64,000 bases of DNA, taken from contig NC_092279.1 in the NCBI RefSeq assembly GCF_036320965.1, forward strand, positions 14,451,161-14,515,160, written 5' to 3'. The DNA comes from Panulirus ornatus (taxonomy: Eukaryota; Arthropoda; Malacostraca; Decapoda; Palinuridae). Positions 55,402-64,000 of the stretch are shown piece by piece (the first letter of the stretch is position 1; each line of letters opens with the position of its first letter). The translations under genes were made by a program, and so were the position numbers. The notes under the pieces are model-generated. The model did not search any database. It saw nothing but the letters and a program-made list of their open reading frames with translations, and had not been told where the DNA came from.

Positions 55402-55855
55402 CACACTAGTCCGTGATTAAAGTTACGAAGGTGAAATAGCACTTCAGTCGGAGTTTATATAATATCAATTTATCATGTAATTTCTCTATATATGTGGCAC
55501 GACATGTTTCGTGGAGATAATCCACGAAAGCAGTTACTTAATGGTTGAAGGGAGTGAGCAAAGAGCTAGGCCCCCCTTGAGAAGTGAAGGTGAACATTTC
55601 AAGTTTCGAGAACTTAATGGTTCTCAAGGCCCTGCGTGTGGTGAGGTGAGTGGCTGAATAAGAGATGATTGTTCATCTGTGGTCGTGTTCATTGTTCAGC
55701 TCTTCGTAGCGTGGTTGTCTACTAAAGGGCGAGGCAGTGTGAGAGGAGGTTTAAACCCTGGTTCCCTTCACCTGTCACTCACATCTGTGGGCATTTGTTT
55801 ATCCCAGGCTTTGAAAACTTTTTCAAGTGGATCCGAATATTTTTCACTTGTTCAT
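55400..55855. other. Unassigned sequence
   Basis: AGGAGGTTTAAACCCTGG near 55748 resembles a decayed B box. Otherwise nothing recognised. Confidence 0.35.
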
Positions 55856-55856
55856 C

Positions 55857-56097
55857 GGTGGCTGTGAACATTTACTTGTTCTCCCGTGGCTGTGAACATT
55901 TACTTGTTCTCCCGTGGCTGTGAACATTTACTTGTTCTCCCGTGGCTGTGAACATTTACTTGTTCTTCCGTGGCTGTGAACATTTACTTGTTCTCCCGTG
56001 GCTGTGAACATTTACTTGTTCTCCCGTGGCTGTGACCATTAACTTGTTCTTCCGTGGCTGTGAACATTTACTTGTTCTCCCGTGGCTGTGAACATTC
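55857..56097. repeat. 28-bp minisatellite, about 8.5 copies
   Basis: GTGGCTGTGAACATTTACTT then GTTCTCCC, with TTCC and ACCATTAA variants. Confidence 0.94.
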
Positions 56098-56289
56098 CCG
56101 TTCAACCGCAGCTGTTCGGCACCTCAATTCTTTGCAACACTATCCCCCTCGACGACCGCCCTCTTAACTCGAGTCTTAAACTCCACCCCACCGGACATAC
56201 ACCTACCAGGATCCACACTCTCTAGACAAACACGAATGACACTTTCCCATCCGCATTCACGTTTTTAACATTTTTCACTGTCATTGTGT

Positions 56290-56490
56290 GGTGCTCAAGA
56301 ATTTTGCACTCTACAGCGCCCTTTCAACAATTTTCATTGCTTGCAGTGCCCATTTTCACCGTCGGCAATGACGTTCAACAATTTACACCGCCTGCAGTAA
56401 TGTTCAAAAATTCACACCGCCCGCAATGTCCTTCTACATTTTTCAACCTCCGCGGTGATGCTCAACAATTTTCAGTGTCAGCAGTGATAG
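56290..56490. repeat. Degenerate ~27-bp tandem repeat
   Basis: TTCAACAATTTTCACCGCC and TGCAGTGAT variants occur about seven times. Confidence 0.8.
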
Positions 56491-56662
56491 CCTGCCGCGA
56501 TCCAGCCACGGAGTCACTGCACTGTACACTGTTGTGTAATCCATTCCCTGTATACGAGATTACGTTCATGGCTTAAAATGCTAAGCAATAACTGACGGAG
56601 CACATCTTGGTAGGGTGATCACTACTATTCAAACAGGTCCTTCACGACACATGTTCCTCATA

Positions 56663-56835
56663 TAGCGTCCCATAATGTCTCTCACAAAGCGTATGATAAA
56701 TATCTCTCACATAGCGTATGATAAATATCTCTCACACAGCGTATGATAAATATCTCTCACATAGCGTATGATAAATATCTCTCACATAGCGTATAAGAAG
56801 TATCTCTCACATAGCGTATGATACACGTCTCTCAA
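56663..56835. repeat. 25-bp minisatellite, about 7 copies
   Basis: CATAGCGTATGATAAATATC then TCTCA. Confidence 0.94.
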
Positions 56836-56869
56836 TCGACAGTAACTCTCAATGAAATTAGGATATTTG

Positions 56870-56985
56870 ACCCTTTGGGCACGACTATTCGACCCTCGAG
56901 GCCAAAGAGGAAACGACCCTAAAGAATGATAGCTTGCCTTAGACCTGACCCTAAAGGTCATACCGTCGTACTCAAGGACCAAGTA
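56870..56985. repeat. Decayed copies of the 21-bp motif
   Basis: GGGCACGACTATTCGACCC and, inverted, GTCATACCGTCGTACTCAAG flank an unrelated centre, as at 52455. Confidence 0.65.
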
Positions 56986-56989
56986 CTGT

Positions 56990-57450
56990 TATCCTCCCAG
57001 CATTAAATTTCTGACCCATGAAAACTTGGATATATTTCGGACATGTAGAGTGAGCTCAAACCCAGTGTAGCAAAGAATCTTAGTGCTTAGCATGCTCAGG
57101 CTAGACTGGACTGGGAGGATCTTTGTTTCAACTGTGTGAATGTTGAGTATCTGTGGTTTCCAAGTACCCGGTGATTGTTCTGAGTGCTCAATCTTGCGTG
57201 GTTCGTAGAATTGTTACATTTGTTCTTGGGAGGTTCGGTGAAGTCCAGGAAGGTGAGGCGTCAATTAGAGTGGATATTTATTTCATTTCTATGCAATTAC
57301 ATTTCTTGTCTAGCTTCATCCACCTTTCGTCAAAGGTCTTTGGATAGTATGCCAGTTCCTCAGATGTCGGTCCGTGAGGGAGCGTATAAAGGTATATTCC
57401 GCAGTCATAAGGTTCTCGTTCCTGTGTACAGCTAAGGAGATGAAACCTTA
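56990..57450. other. Unassigned sequence
   Basis: Nothing recognised. Confidence 0.4.
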
Positions 57451-57461
57451 TCGAGGAGACA

Positions 57462-57534
57462 GCACGCGAGTAGGACTCGAATCAACAACCTCAGCTTCGC
57501 TGGGAAAGCCCTCTAACCACTCAGCCACCACGAC
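57462..57534 (-). other. tRNA-like sequence (Ser/Leu type), probably pseudogene or SINE head
   Basis: On the minus strand GTCGTGGTGGCTGAGTGGTT gives a canonical 5' end with A box TGGCTGAGTGG. GTTGATTCGAGTCCTACTCG carries a good B box at about the right distance. GTCGTGG has no pairing partner at the 3' end and the T-stem has two mismatches, so it is not a functional tRNA by eye. Confidence 0.5.
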
Positions 57535-57734
57535 AACAAGGAGAAAAGAACTTTTGATAGAAAATGAAGTGTGGGGAAAAAAATATCAACTCTCCTCTGA
57601 CGAAGACCTGGCCAGTCACACGGACGAGTCTTCATGAAGGCGACGCCTTGAATAGACACGGGGGAAAAAGACGAAACTGAAGAAGAGACGGCGAGAAAAA
57701 GTGTGGAGACTAAAAATGTAAAAAAGAAGAGGGA

Positions 57735-57737
<3 letters not shown>

Positions 57738-57771
<34 letters not shown>
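57738..57771. repeat. (GT)n microsatellite
   Basis: 17 GT units. Confidence 0.96.
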
Positions 57772-57774
<3 letters not shown>

Positions 57775-58118
57775 CGGAAAGGTAATGCGTCTGTGGTGGT
57801 AGCTAATTCTAATGCAGCCCTTCCAAGGAGGGCGTAAAATGGCTCCAGGAGGGCAGTACTCTCCCTCTGGGGCGGCTGCTGGCCACCACTTCAACACTCC
57901 TACGTCAGGAGGGTATAGTACTTCCCCGGGGCGGCTCCTGTCTACAACTCACAACCTCGTATACCGTATGAAGGCCTTGTGTCGACACATTACATACATC
58001 TCTCACCCTGGCTGGCCACAGATGCTGGCCATGAATGGAGAATGGCCGGCCAGCCCAGCATACAGACACACATGGCCACTCCACCACTGACTGATCCCCG
58101 GCGTTGCTACGCTCCCTG

Positions 58119-58121
<3 letters not shown>

Positions 58122-58150
<29 letters not shown>
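58122..58150. repeat. (CA)n microsatellite
   Basis: About 14 CA units; a shorter CA run follows at 58190-58201. Confidence 0.95.
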
Positions 58151-58152
<2 letters not shown>

Positions 58153-58492
58153 CCCTCCTGAACACCCCATTCCCTCCCTCCTCCACCACACACACACACA
58201 CCTTGAATGTCAAATCCGAGAATTCATGAACGCATTACCAGCTCATCCAGCGTAACCACCCCCTCCAAAACCACCCCACTCCTCCTGACCTACCGTAGTT
58301 CCGCGACCATTAATCCCAACGACACGCATGTAAAGCCATGATGCCAGTGAACTTTAGAGAAAAGAAAAATCTCATTTTTCACATCCTACAGAGTCACGGT
58401 TGTGAATTGACACACGTCCTGAAGCTAGAGCTCTGGTGCAGAGCGAGAGGGAAGGGGGCTTGATTAAAATAAGACTCACACAGAAAAGCTGT

Positions 58493-58650
58493 CTGGCGTC
58501 AAGCAAGGGCTACTACGTCCACCACCTGACGATACAGGGAGAGAGAGACCCTAAGGGCGCTGACATCATATATGGCGTCAAGCAAGGGTTACGTCCACCA
58601 GCAGACGATACAGGGAGAGGGAGAGAGACACCGTCAGGGGGCAATGATGA
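58493..58650. repeat. ~80-bp imperfect duplication
   Basis: GGCGTCAAGCAAGGG, ACGTCCACCA and GACGATACAGGGAGAG occur twice in the same order. Confidence 0.85.
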
Positions 58651-58659
58651 CATCACGTA

Positions 58660-59225
58660 TATGAAACATCAACTTCGATCGCGATTCAAATCCGGTGGCC
58701 ATTATTGTCAATCAAAAATTATAGCTTTTGGTGGGGCGTCCGAGGGAAATTGCATCAGGTACCACGTCACATTATCGATGATGTGAGGCGTCTGGCGGCG
58801 GCGGCGGCGGGCGGTGGTAGTGGTAGGGGGGGGGGGGAGGCTTTCAGCCTGAATGAGGGGGAGAAGGGAGGGAGGGGGAGAGTCGGTCAGTCCCTACCGT
58901 GAACTTCAGACGGATAGAGGGCGACTCCCTCCTCCTCCACCACACACACACAGGCGACGACCAGCGCTGTGCACGGCGGGTATGTAGAGATATAACATAC
59001 TACTCATGACGGATCTAGAGAGCGCTTAGCGGGGCTGAAGTTCCGAGCGTCGCATCGCGACTTCCAGAGCCGCTGGGAGCACGATCTTAAACGTCTGTAC
59101 AGCGACCAGATAGGCTCAACCAGATCATGCAGAGCACGACGGGACTGAGCGGTTCTGTGGCACAACATAACGAGCGACGTCAACGCACAGCGGAACAAAC
59201 ACCAACGCTGCGCGGCGCCCCAGCA
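58660..59225. other. Unassigned GC-richer sequence
   Basis: GGCGGCGGCGGCGGGCGG and a G run near 58827 stand out. No gene recognised. Confidence 0.35.
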
Positions 59226-59228
59226 ACA

Positions 59229-59231
<3 letters not shown>

Positions 59232-59269
<38 letters not shown>
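59232..59269. repeat. (CA)n microsatellite
   Basis: About 19 CA units. Confidence 0.97.
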
Positions 59270-59271
<2 letters not shown>

Positions 59272-59336
59272 TACACGCACACACAGATACACAGAAGATA
59301 CGGTGTACAGCAACGGGCCAAGTCTGTCTCCCGGGT

Positions 59337-59338
<2 letters not shown>

Positions 59339-59401
<63 letters not shown>
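59339..59401. repeat. (CT)n microsatellite
   Basis: About 31 CT units. Confidence 0.98.
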
Positions 59402-59404
<3 letters not shown>

Positions 59405-59405
<1 letters not shown>

Positions 59406-59865
59406 CTCGACTCTCTGCCGCCTCGTAAATATGACAAATTTTCACGTAATTTCTACATTTCATTCATCCTATGCACTTTGATATTTCCTCTCCCATCTAC
59501 AGTATCGAACGCTTTACATCCATCCAAACAGGATGCAAAGCGACTTGATTTACACAATTACTTTATATAATTCATTAAAAAAAAATTCCTTAATAAACGA
59601 AACCTGACCTAGTTTAACGACGAGGACAAACTATAATTTTAATTGAAGATATTCTGAGTCAGTGCGTACGAGAGAGGTCAGGACCGCGCGCGGGAGGCCT
59701 GGCGGTTAAGCTGAAAGTGAGAACTGGCGAGGTGGTCATCGAAATAATTGACCCAGTTCATCCTTGGGTGAATTACGCCACTGGAGTCCTGGAAATCAAT
59801 AGCTTAACCCGTAAGATACGAGACCCCCAAGCCTACCCACCTCCCTCCCGCACCCCAGACCCACA
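59405..59865. other. Unassigned sequence
   Basis: Nothing recognised. Confidence 0.4.
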
Positions 59866-59871
59866 CAGCTG

Positions 59872-60296
59872 GACGGCTATCGTGTCTTGCGGTTATATAC
59901 ACATGCTGACGATGGCCATGCATACGAGCTGGCGGGGGTATCGTCTCTTTTGATAGACACGTGCTGACGACAGCTAGGCCTGCGGGCTGTATGGCTATCG
60001 TCTCTTGCGGTAGACGCGTGCTGACGATAGCTAGGCCCGTGAACTGTATGGCTATCCTCTCTTGCAATAGACACGTACTAACGATAGCTAGGCCTGCGAG
60101 CTGTATGGCTATCGTCTCTTGCGGTAGACGCGTGCTTACGATAGCCAGGCCTGCGAGCTGGCGGGCTATCGTGTCTTGAGGTAGACGTGCTGACGATAGC
60201 CGGGCGCTACACGTAGATATCTATCGAGTACGATAACCCAGGCCAGAGATGGGACTGCTATCGTGTCCTCTGCCTGACATGCAGACGATAGCACAG
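59872..60296. repeat. 57-bp minisatellite with hairpin in each unit, about 7-8 copies
   Basis: Unit GGCTATCGTCTCTTGCGGTA then GACGCGTGCTGACGATAGCT then AGGCCTGCGAGCTGTAT. GCTATCGTC and GACGATAGC are 9-bp inverted arms around a 20-base loop. The outermost right copy keeps arms (TGCTATCGT/ACGATAGCA) although its loop and linker differ completely. Confidence 0.93.
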
Positions 60297-60299
60297 TGC

Positions 60300-60655
60300 T
60301 ACAGAAGAAGGAGTACTTACAAAAATACGTGATATTCTGTAATACTTTAAAAAAAAATATTCATCCACAGAAAATACTGACAGGAAGCAACAGAAGATTG
60401 TCTACACAATACAAAGATCACACTTGTGACAATGGTTAAAGAATATTTACCTCAAAAATATAATAATAACAATAATATAAAAAATCTCGGACACGTAAAT
60501 ATTCATGCGAATACATGAATATATGATGCGTAATGCGTCGAGAGGATATTCCTGGCTAATTATATCGACAGAGTACTTTTCGGAGACCAGCGTACGTAGA
60601 CACGAACTGTGCAAATGCCGGGTTTCCTAACTGGGAGTTCGGACAGGTCTTTCGT
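60300..60655. other. Unassigned AT-rich sequence
   Basis: Nothing recognised. Confidence 0.4.
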
Positions 60656-60657
60656 AA

Positions 60658-60899
60658 TTTTTTTTTTTTTTTCATACTATTCGCTATTTCCCGCGATAGC
60701 GAGGTAGCGTTAAGAACAGAGGACTGGGCCTTTGAGGGAATATCCTCACCTGGACCTCTTCTCTGTTCCTTCTTTTGGAAAAAAAAAAGAAAAAAAAAAA
60801 AAACGAGAGGGGAGGATTTCCAGCCCCCCGCTCCCTTCCCTTTTAGTCGCCTTCTACGACACGCAGGGAATACGTGGGAAGTATTCTTTCTCCCCTATC
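60658..60899 (-). mobile_element. SINE-like interspersed repeat, copy C
   Basis: The family of copies A (6798) and B (28441), reversed. From the right: GGGGAGAAAGAATACTTCCC, GTAGAAGGCGACTAAAAGGG, an A/T-rich middle, AGGTGAGGATATTCCCTC, then CGCTACCTCGCTATCGCGGG and an A run (T15 at 60658). TCGCTAT (60681-60687) and ATAGCGA (60696-60702) form a perfect 7-bp stem at the element's 3' end. It lacks an (AT)n tail, ending in plain A. Confidence 0.9.
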
Positions 60900-60902
60900 C
60901 CC

Positions 60903-61035
60903 ATAATAACGAATTTCTGTTTTCGTAACACGAGGTCTTTCTTAATAGCGAATTTCTATTTTCGTTATACGACATCTTTCGTAATAACGAATTTCCATTT
61001 TCGTAATACAATATCTCTCGCAATAACGGTTTCAT
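60903..61035. repeat. ~38-bp tandem repeat, about 3.3 copies
   Basis: AATAACGAATTTCTATTTTC and GTAATACGACATCTTTC recur, starting directly at the 5' end of SINE-like copy C. Confidence 0.88.
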
Positions 61036-61159
61036 ATTTCGAGAAGCTTCAGGAATTTCGTGATGAGAAATCTCCTAACGACGAGGCTGGCAGTGTAGAC
61101 TTGTGTAACAACCAATTAAAGCGAAGAACTGGACGTTATTTTCGCAATGTTCGAAAAAA

Positions 61160-61194
61160 AATATATATATATAATGTATATATATATATATATA

Positions 61195-61260
<66 letters not shown>
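61160..61260. repeat. Interrupted (AT)n
   Basis: About 100 bp of TA/AT with TAATGTATA and TATAATATA interruptions. Confidence 0.96.
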
Positions 61261-61261
<1 letters not shown>

Positions 61262-61457
61262 CCAAAATAACTTCTTGCTTAAGCTGCAAGGCACATACGA
61301 ACCCCAAAACCTTACTTACTTGAGCAAGGTTGAATGAGCAATTTGTACCCCCACCAGCAAGCCCGGCACGCTAATACCATCACGCTTCATTCATCAAACG
61401 AACAAGACTTGAAAAAAACTGCTGGGATGTCTGCATCATCGCTAGGGAGAGCATCTG

Positions 61458-61462
<5 letters not shown>

Positions 61463-61536
<74 letters not shown>
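61463..61536. repeat. (AT)n microsatellite
   Basis: About 37 AT units. Confidence 0.97.
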
Positions 61537-61537
<1 letters not shown>

Positions 61538-61798
61538 CAATCTCTTATTATCCTCCTTTCTCTTTCCTTTATCACTGTGTCTTTCGTTTCTCGGACGTTC
61601 TCTCTCTATTTCCCTCCCCGCCTGTGTAGCGCTCCGCTGGTATGAACTAATCCCGTCAGACTCGTCGTCATTTCCATGTTGAAGCAGCATTCCCATTGCC
61701 GCTCCAACATTGATGGCGGGTTTTACAGTTGCAATGCTGTTGTCATGTTGTTCGTGATTTATTCCATCGGCTGGGTTACTGGGTCTAGATCTCATCAT
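61537..61798 (-). other. Open frame of protein-like composition
   Basis: The minus frame starts at 61798 (MMRSRPSNPADGINHEQHDN) and continues through NVGAAMGMLLQHGNDDESDG to RHSDKGKRKEDNKRLL. It then runs into translated (AT)n. About 88 codons are free of simple repeats, hydrophilic, with an acidic and then a basic stretch, more protein-like than other frames here. The opposite strand is also largely open, there is no recognised domain, and it is bounded by a minisatellite and (AT)n. It could be an exon, a gag-like transposon fragment or chance. Confidence 0.25.
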
Positions 61799-62130
61799 TC
61801 CGGTTTCAATTATTTCTCATCATTCTGTTTCTCATCCGGTTTCTAGTATTTCTCATCGTTCTGTCTCTATCCGTTCTCATCATTCGGTTTCTATCATTTA
61901 TCATAATTAGGTTTCAACAATTTCTCATCGTTGTTTCTCGTTCGGTTTCAATAATTTCTCATCATTCGGTTTCTATCATTTCTCATTATTCGGTTTCTAT
62001 TATTTCTCATCATCCTGTTTCTATTATTTCTCACTATCAGTTTTCTATCATTTCTTATTGTTCGGTTTCTAGCATTTCTCATCATTCGCTCTCTTGTCAT
62101 TTCTCATCTTTCGGTTTCTATCATTCCCAT
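61790..62130. repeat. 24-bp minisatellite, about 14 copies
   Basis: TTTCTCATCATTCGGTTTCT then ATCA, with indels and TTGTT or CCTGT variants. Confidence 0.93.
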
Positions 62131-62332
62131 GTTCTCTATTTTCGAGCCACCTTCGTCTGCAATCATTATCTACTCTACATCAACCTACCTCCCATCCCCC
62201 TCCACTTTGAGGAAGTGTCTACATGCCACATCTACTTCCGCATCTACCTACGAGTACCCACATGACGGGACTGTGCGCATGCCACGGGCTCACCGCACGT
62301 CTTGCCTGACGCATGAGTAGAGGAATAATCTC

Positions 62333-62334
<2 letters not shown>

Positions 62335-62427
<93 letters not shown>
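62335..62427. repeat. (GA)n microsatellite
   Basis: 46 GA units. Confidence 0.98.
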
Positions 62428-62429
<2 letters not shown>

Positions 62430-62696
62430 CTTTTTTCTGGGTGGACCGAACATGTCATCACAGGATGAGGGTGTTGTCGCAACTCGTCAGTCCACACAGA
62501 GAGATCTATCGTTGCGTCAGTGTGTGCGCTCCAGTCGACAGTCCGTCGCTCTCGTACTCCAGTGAAAAACGAAACAAAACACAAAAAATATCACTGGTGT
62601 TTCGTGCTTGAGGAAATCTGTTGTCATTACCCTCATGTCTACGTCACGAGGCACCAAGCTAGCAGCGCCGAGTGAGGCAGCCGGTAGTGTGTGAGG

Positions 62697-63000
62697 GTGT
62701 GAGGCATATCACGCCAGCACCCCTAGTGAGGTGTGAGGCACCAGACCAGCATCCATAGTGTGAGGTGTGAAGCACCAGGCCAGTATTCCTCTATGAGGTG
62801 TGAGGCACCAGACCAGCATCCATAGTGTGAGGTGTGAAGCACCAGGCCAGTATTCCTCTATGAGGTGTGAGGCACCAGGCCAGCATCCATAGTGAGGAGT
62901 GAGGCACCAGGCCAGCATTCCTCTGTGAGGTGTGAGGCATCAGGCCACCAGCATCCCGCTATGAGGTGTGAGGCACCAGGCCACCAGCATCCCTAGTGAG
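62697..63000. repeat. ~34-bp minisatellite with 67-bp dimer
   Basis: GAGGTGTGAGGCACCAGACC/AGCATCCATAGTGT alternates with GAGGTGTGAAGCACCAGGCC/AGTATTCCTCTAT, giving a two-step higher-order unit; about eight monomers. Confidence 0.92.
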
Positions 63001-63355
63001 ACCGGGGGGGAAACTCTTGGTGAAGCATGAGGCTTATGAGTCCCAGCCTCCTCCCTCGTGAGGCAGGAGCCCCTCCTGAATGAGGCAGGGACCCCAGCAT
63101 GTAGCAGGCACGGGACAAAGGCAGTCAGGCATTTATTAACCAGACAATGTTGACCCTGCGACCCACAATGGACCCACCCGCCCCACCTAACCAACCCACC
63201 CACCCACCCACCTCCTCACCCCACCCACAGAGATCAACCGAGGACCAGCAACGTGGTGTGGAAAGCTTCAGGAGGAGTGGGGGGGGGGGGGCACCAAGAA
63301 TATAGTGGAGATGTAAAGGTAATGTGATGTAAGGCGACAGGAACACCCGGGGAGA

Positions 63356-63360
<5 letters not shown>

Positions 63361-63406
<46 letters not shown>
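63361..63406. repeat. (GA)n microsatellite
   Basis: About 23 GA units ending in G7. Confidence 0.97.
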
Positions 63407-63412
<6 letters not shown>

Positions 63413-63550
63413 TGGACACAGAAACCTCAGCTTTAGTGCAGGTACTCAGGCCAGATGAATAATCCCCCCCCCCCCCCACTACCCTTCGTTAGAAGCAAGA
63501 GGGGAGGAGGGGAGGGGGCGGGTGCCCCTCCCCCAGGGGCATCGGGGAGG

Positions 63551-63555
<5 letters not shown>

Positions 63556-63616
<61 letters not shown>
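63556..63616. repeat. (GA)n microsatellite
   Basis: About 30 GA units. Confidence 0.98.
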
Positions 63617-63620
<4 letters not shown>

Positions 63621-63629
63621 GGTGGGGGG

Positions 63630-63990
63630 CGATACCAAAGGTTTACGGCCCAGTACCATCATATGGTATGAAAAAATACGGCCAGATGGAAATATACACA
63701 GTGGAAAAAAAGGTCGGTATCAGCGCATGGCCCGATACCAAACAAGGTCACAGACCCGATATAACAAGAAGAACGTAACGCCCGATACCAGGAAGAGGCA
63801 CCGATACCACCCACAATAATCTCAGAACAGAAGAGAAGCATAATACAAGAGAGCTGAAGGCAAACACGCAGTGTGGGGGGCGCAATATCAGGCGTAGCGT
63901 ACTGGCCGATACCAAAACCTATATATATCGCCGTGAGGTCCGATACCCAAAGGAGGGGGGGTGGGGAGGGAACAAGAAAACCCGATACCA
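63630..63990. repeat. Degenerate repeat with CCCGATACCA motif
   Basis: CCGATACC occurs about seven times at irregular 20-120 bp spacing and an inverted GGTATC once. Probably an old array running off the window end. Confidence 0.65.
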
Positions 63991-64000
63991 CTGCATAAGG

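Overview
This window looks like non-coding DNA from a repeat-rich animal genome, most probably a decapod crustacean (crab, shrimp or lobster). Four things suggest this: very dense long dinucleotide tracts (AT, GA and GT, often 60-170 bp); about thirty minisatellite arrays with 20-60 bp units; a LINE reverse transcriptase of a type I recognise from decapod genomes; and no compact gene arrangement. The taxon is inference from memory, not a database result. I found no host protein-coding gene, tRNA gene or rRNA gene that I can support with confidence. Most long open frames are translations of simple repeats (Tyr-Ile, Cys-Val, Ser-Leu, Arg-Glu runs) or of tandem units whose length is a multiple of three.

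Layout. 0-10 kb: microsatellites, arrays of 23, 31 and 24 bp units, a decayed reverse-transcriptase relic near 2.6 kb and the first copy of a SINE-like repeat (6.80-7.03 kb). 10-20 kb: arrays of 46, 41, 69, 28 and 42 bp units, several tRNA-like SINE heads, and a Jockey-like RT relic at 18.5-19.0 kb split by a (CT)n tract. 20-30 kb: a 5'-truncated LINE (20.80-21.85 kb, minus), a possible exon at 22.6 kb, the second SINE-like copy (28.44-28.67 kb) and a tRNA-derived SINE (29.2 kb). 30-40 kb: a 31-bp minisatellite, a G-quadruplex-type repeat (32.4 kb), a 2.7-kb array of a 50-bp unit (33.67-36.35 kb), a ~200-bp MITE with Tigger-like ends directly next to it (36.36-36.56 kb), and two decayed RT fragments on opposite strands (37.6-38.5 kb). 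40-50 kb: a 42-bp array, the best LINE copy (43.86-45.79 kb, minus; RT frame broken once in an A homopolymer) and a 21-bp array at 49.3 kb. 50-64 kb: a GC-rich promoter-like stretch (50.2-51.5 kb), arrays of 32, 30, 28, 25, 57, 24 and ~34 bp, the third SINE-like copy (60.66-60.90 kb, minus) and an open frame of ordinary composition at 61.5-61.8 kb.

How the parts relate. The SINE-like family and the LINE share a 3'-terminal segment (around CGCTACCTCGC and CGCGGGA), and four of the five copies end in (AT)n. This is what a LINE that mobilises a short partner through a common tail would leave. Several insertions have (AT)n on both sides, so AT tracts here look like both landing sites and by-products of retrotransposition. 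Two minisatellites carry an inverted repeat in every unit, and one 21-bp motif is scattered at low copy and amplified at one locus. These are the most interesting signals. I saw no new gene system.
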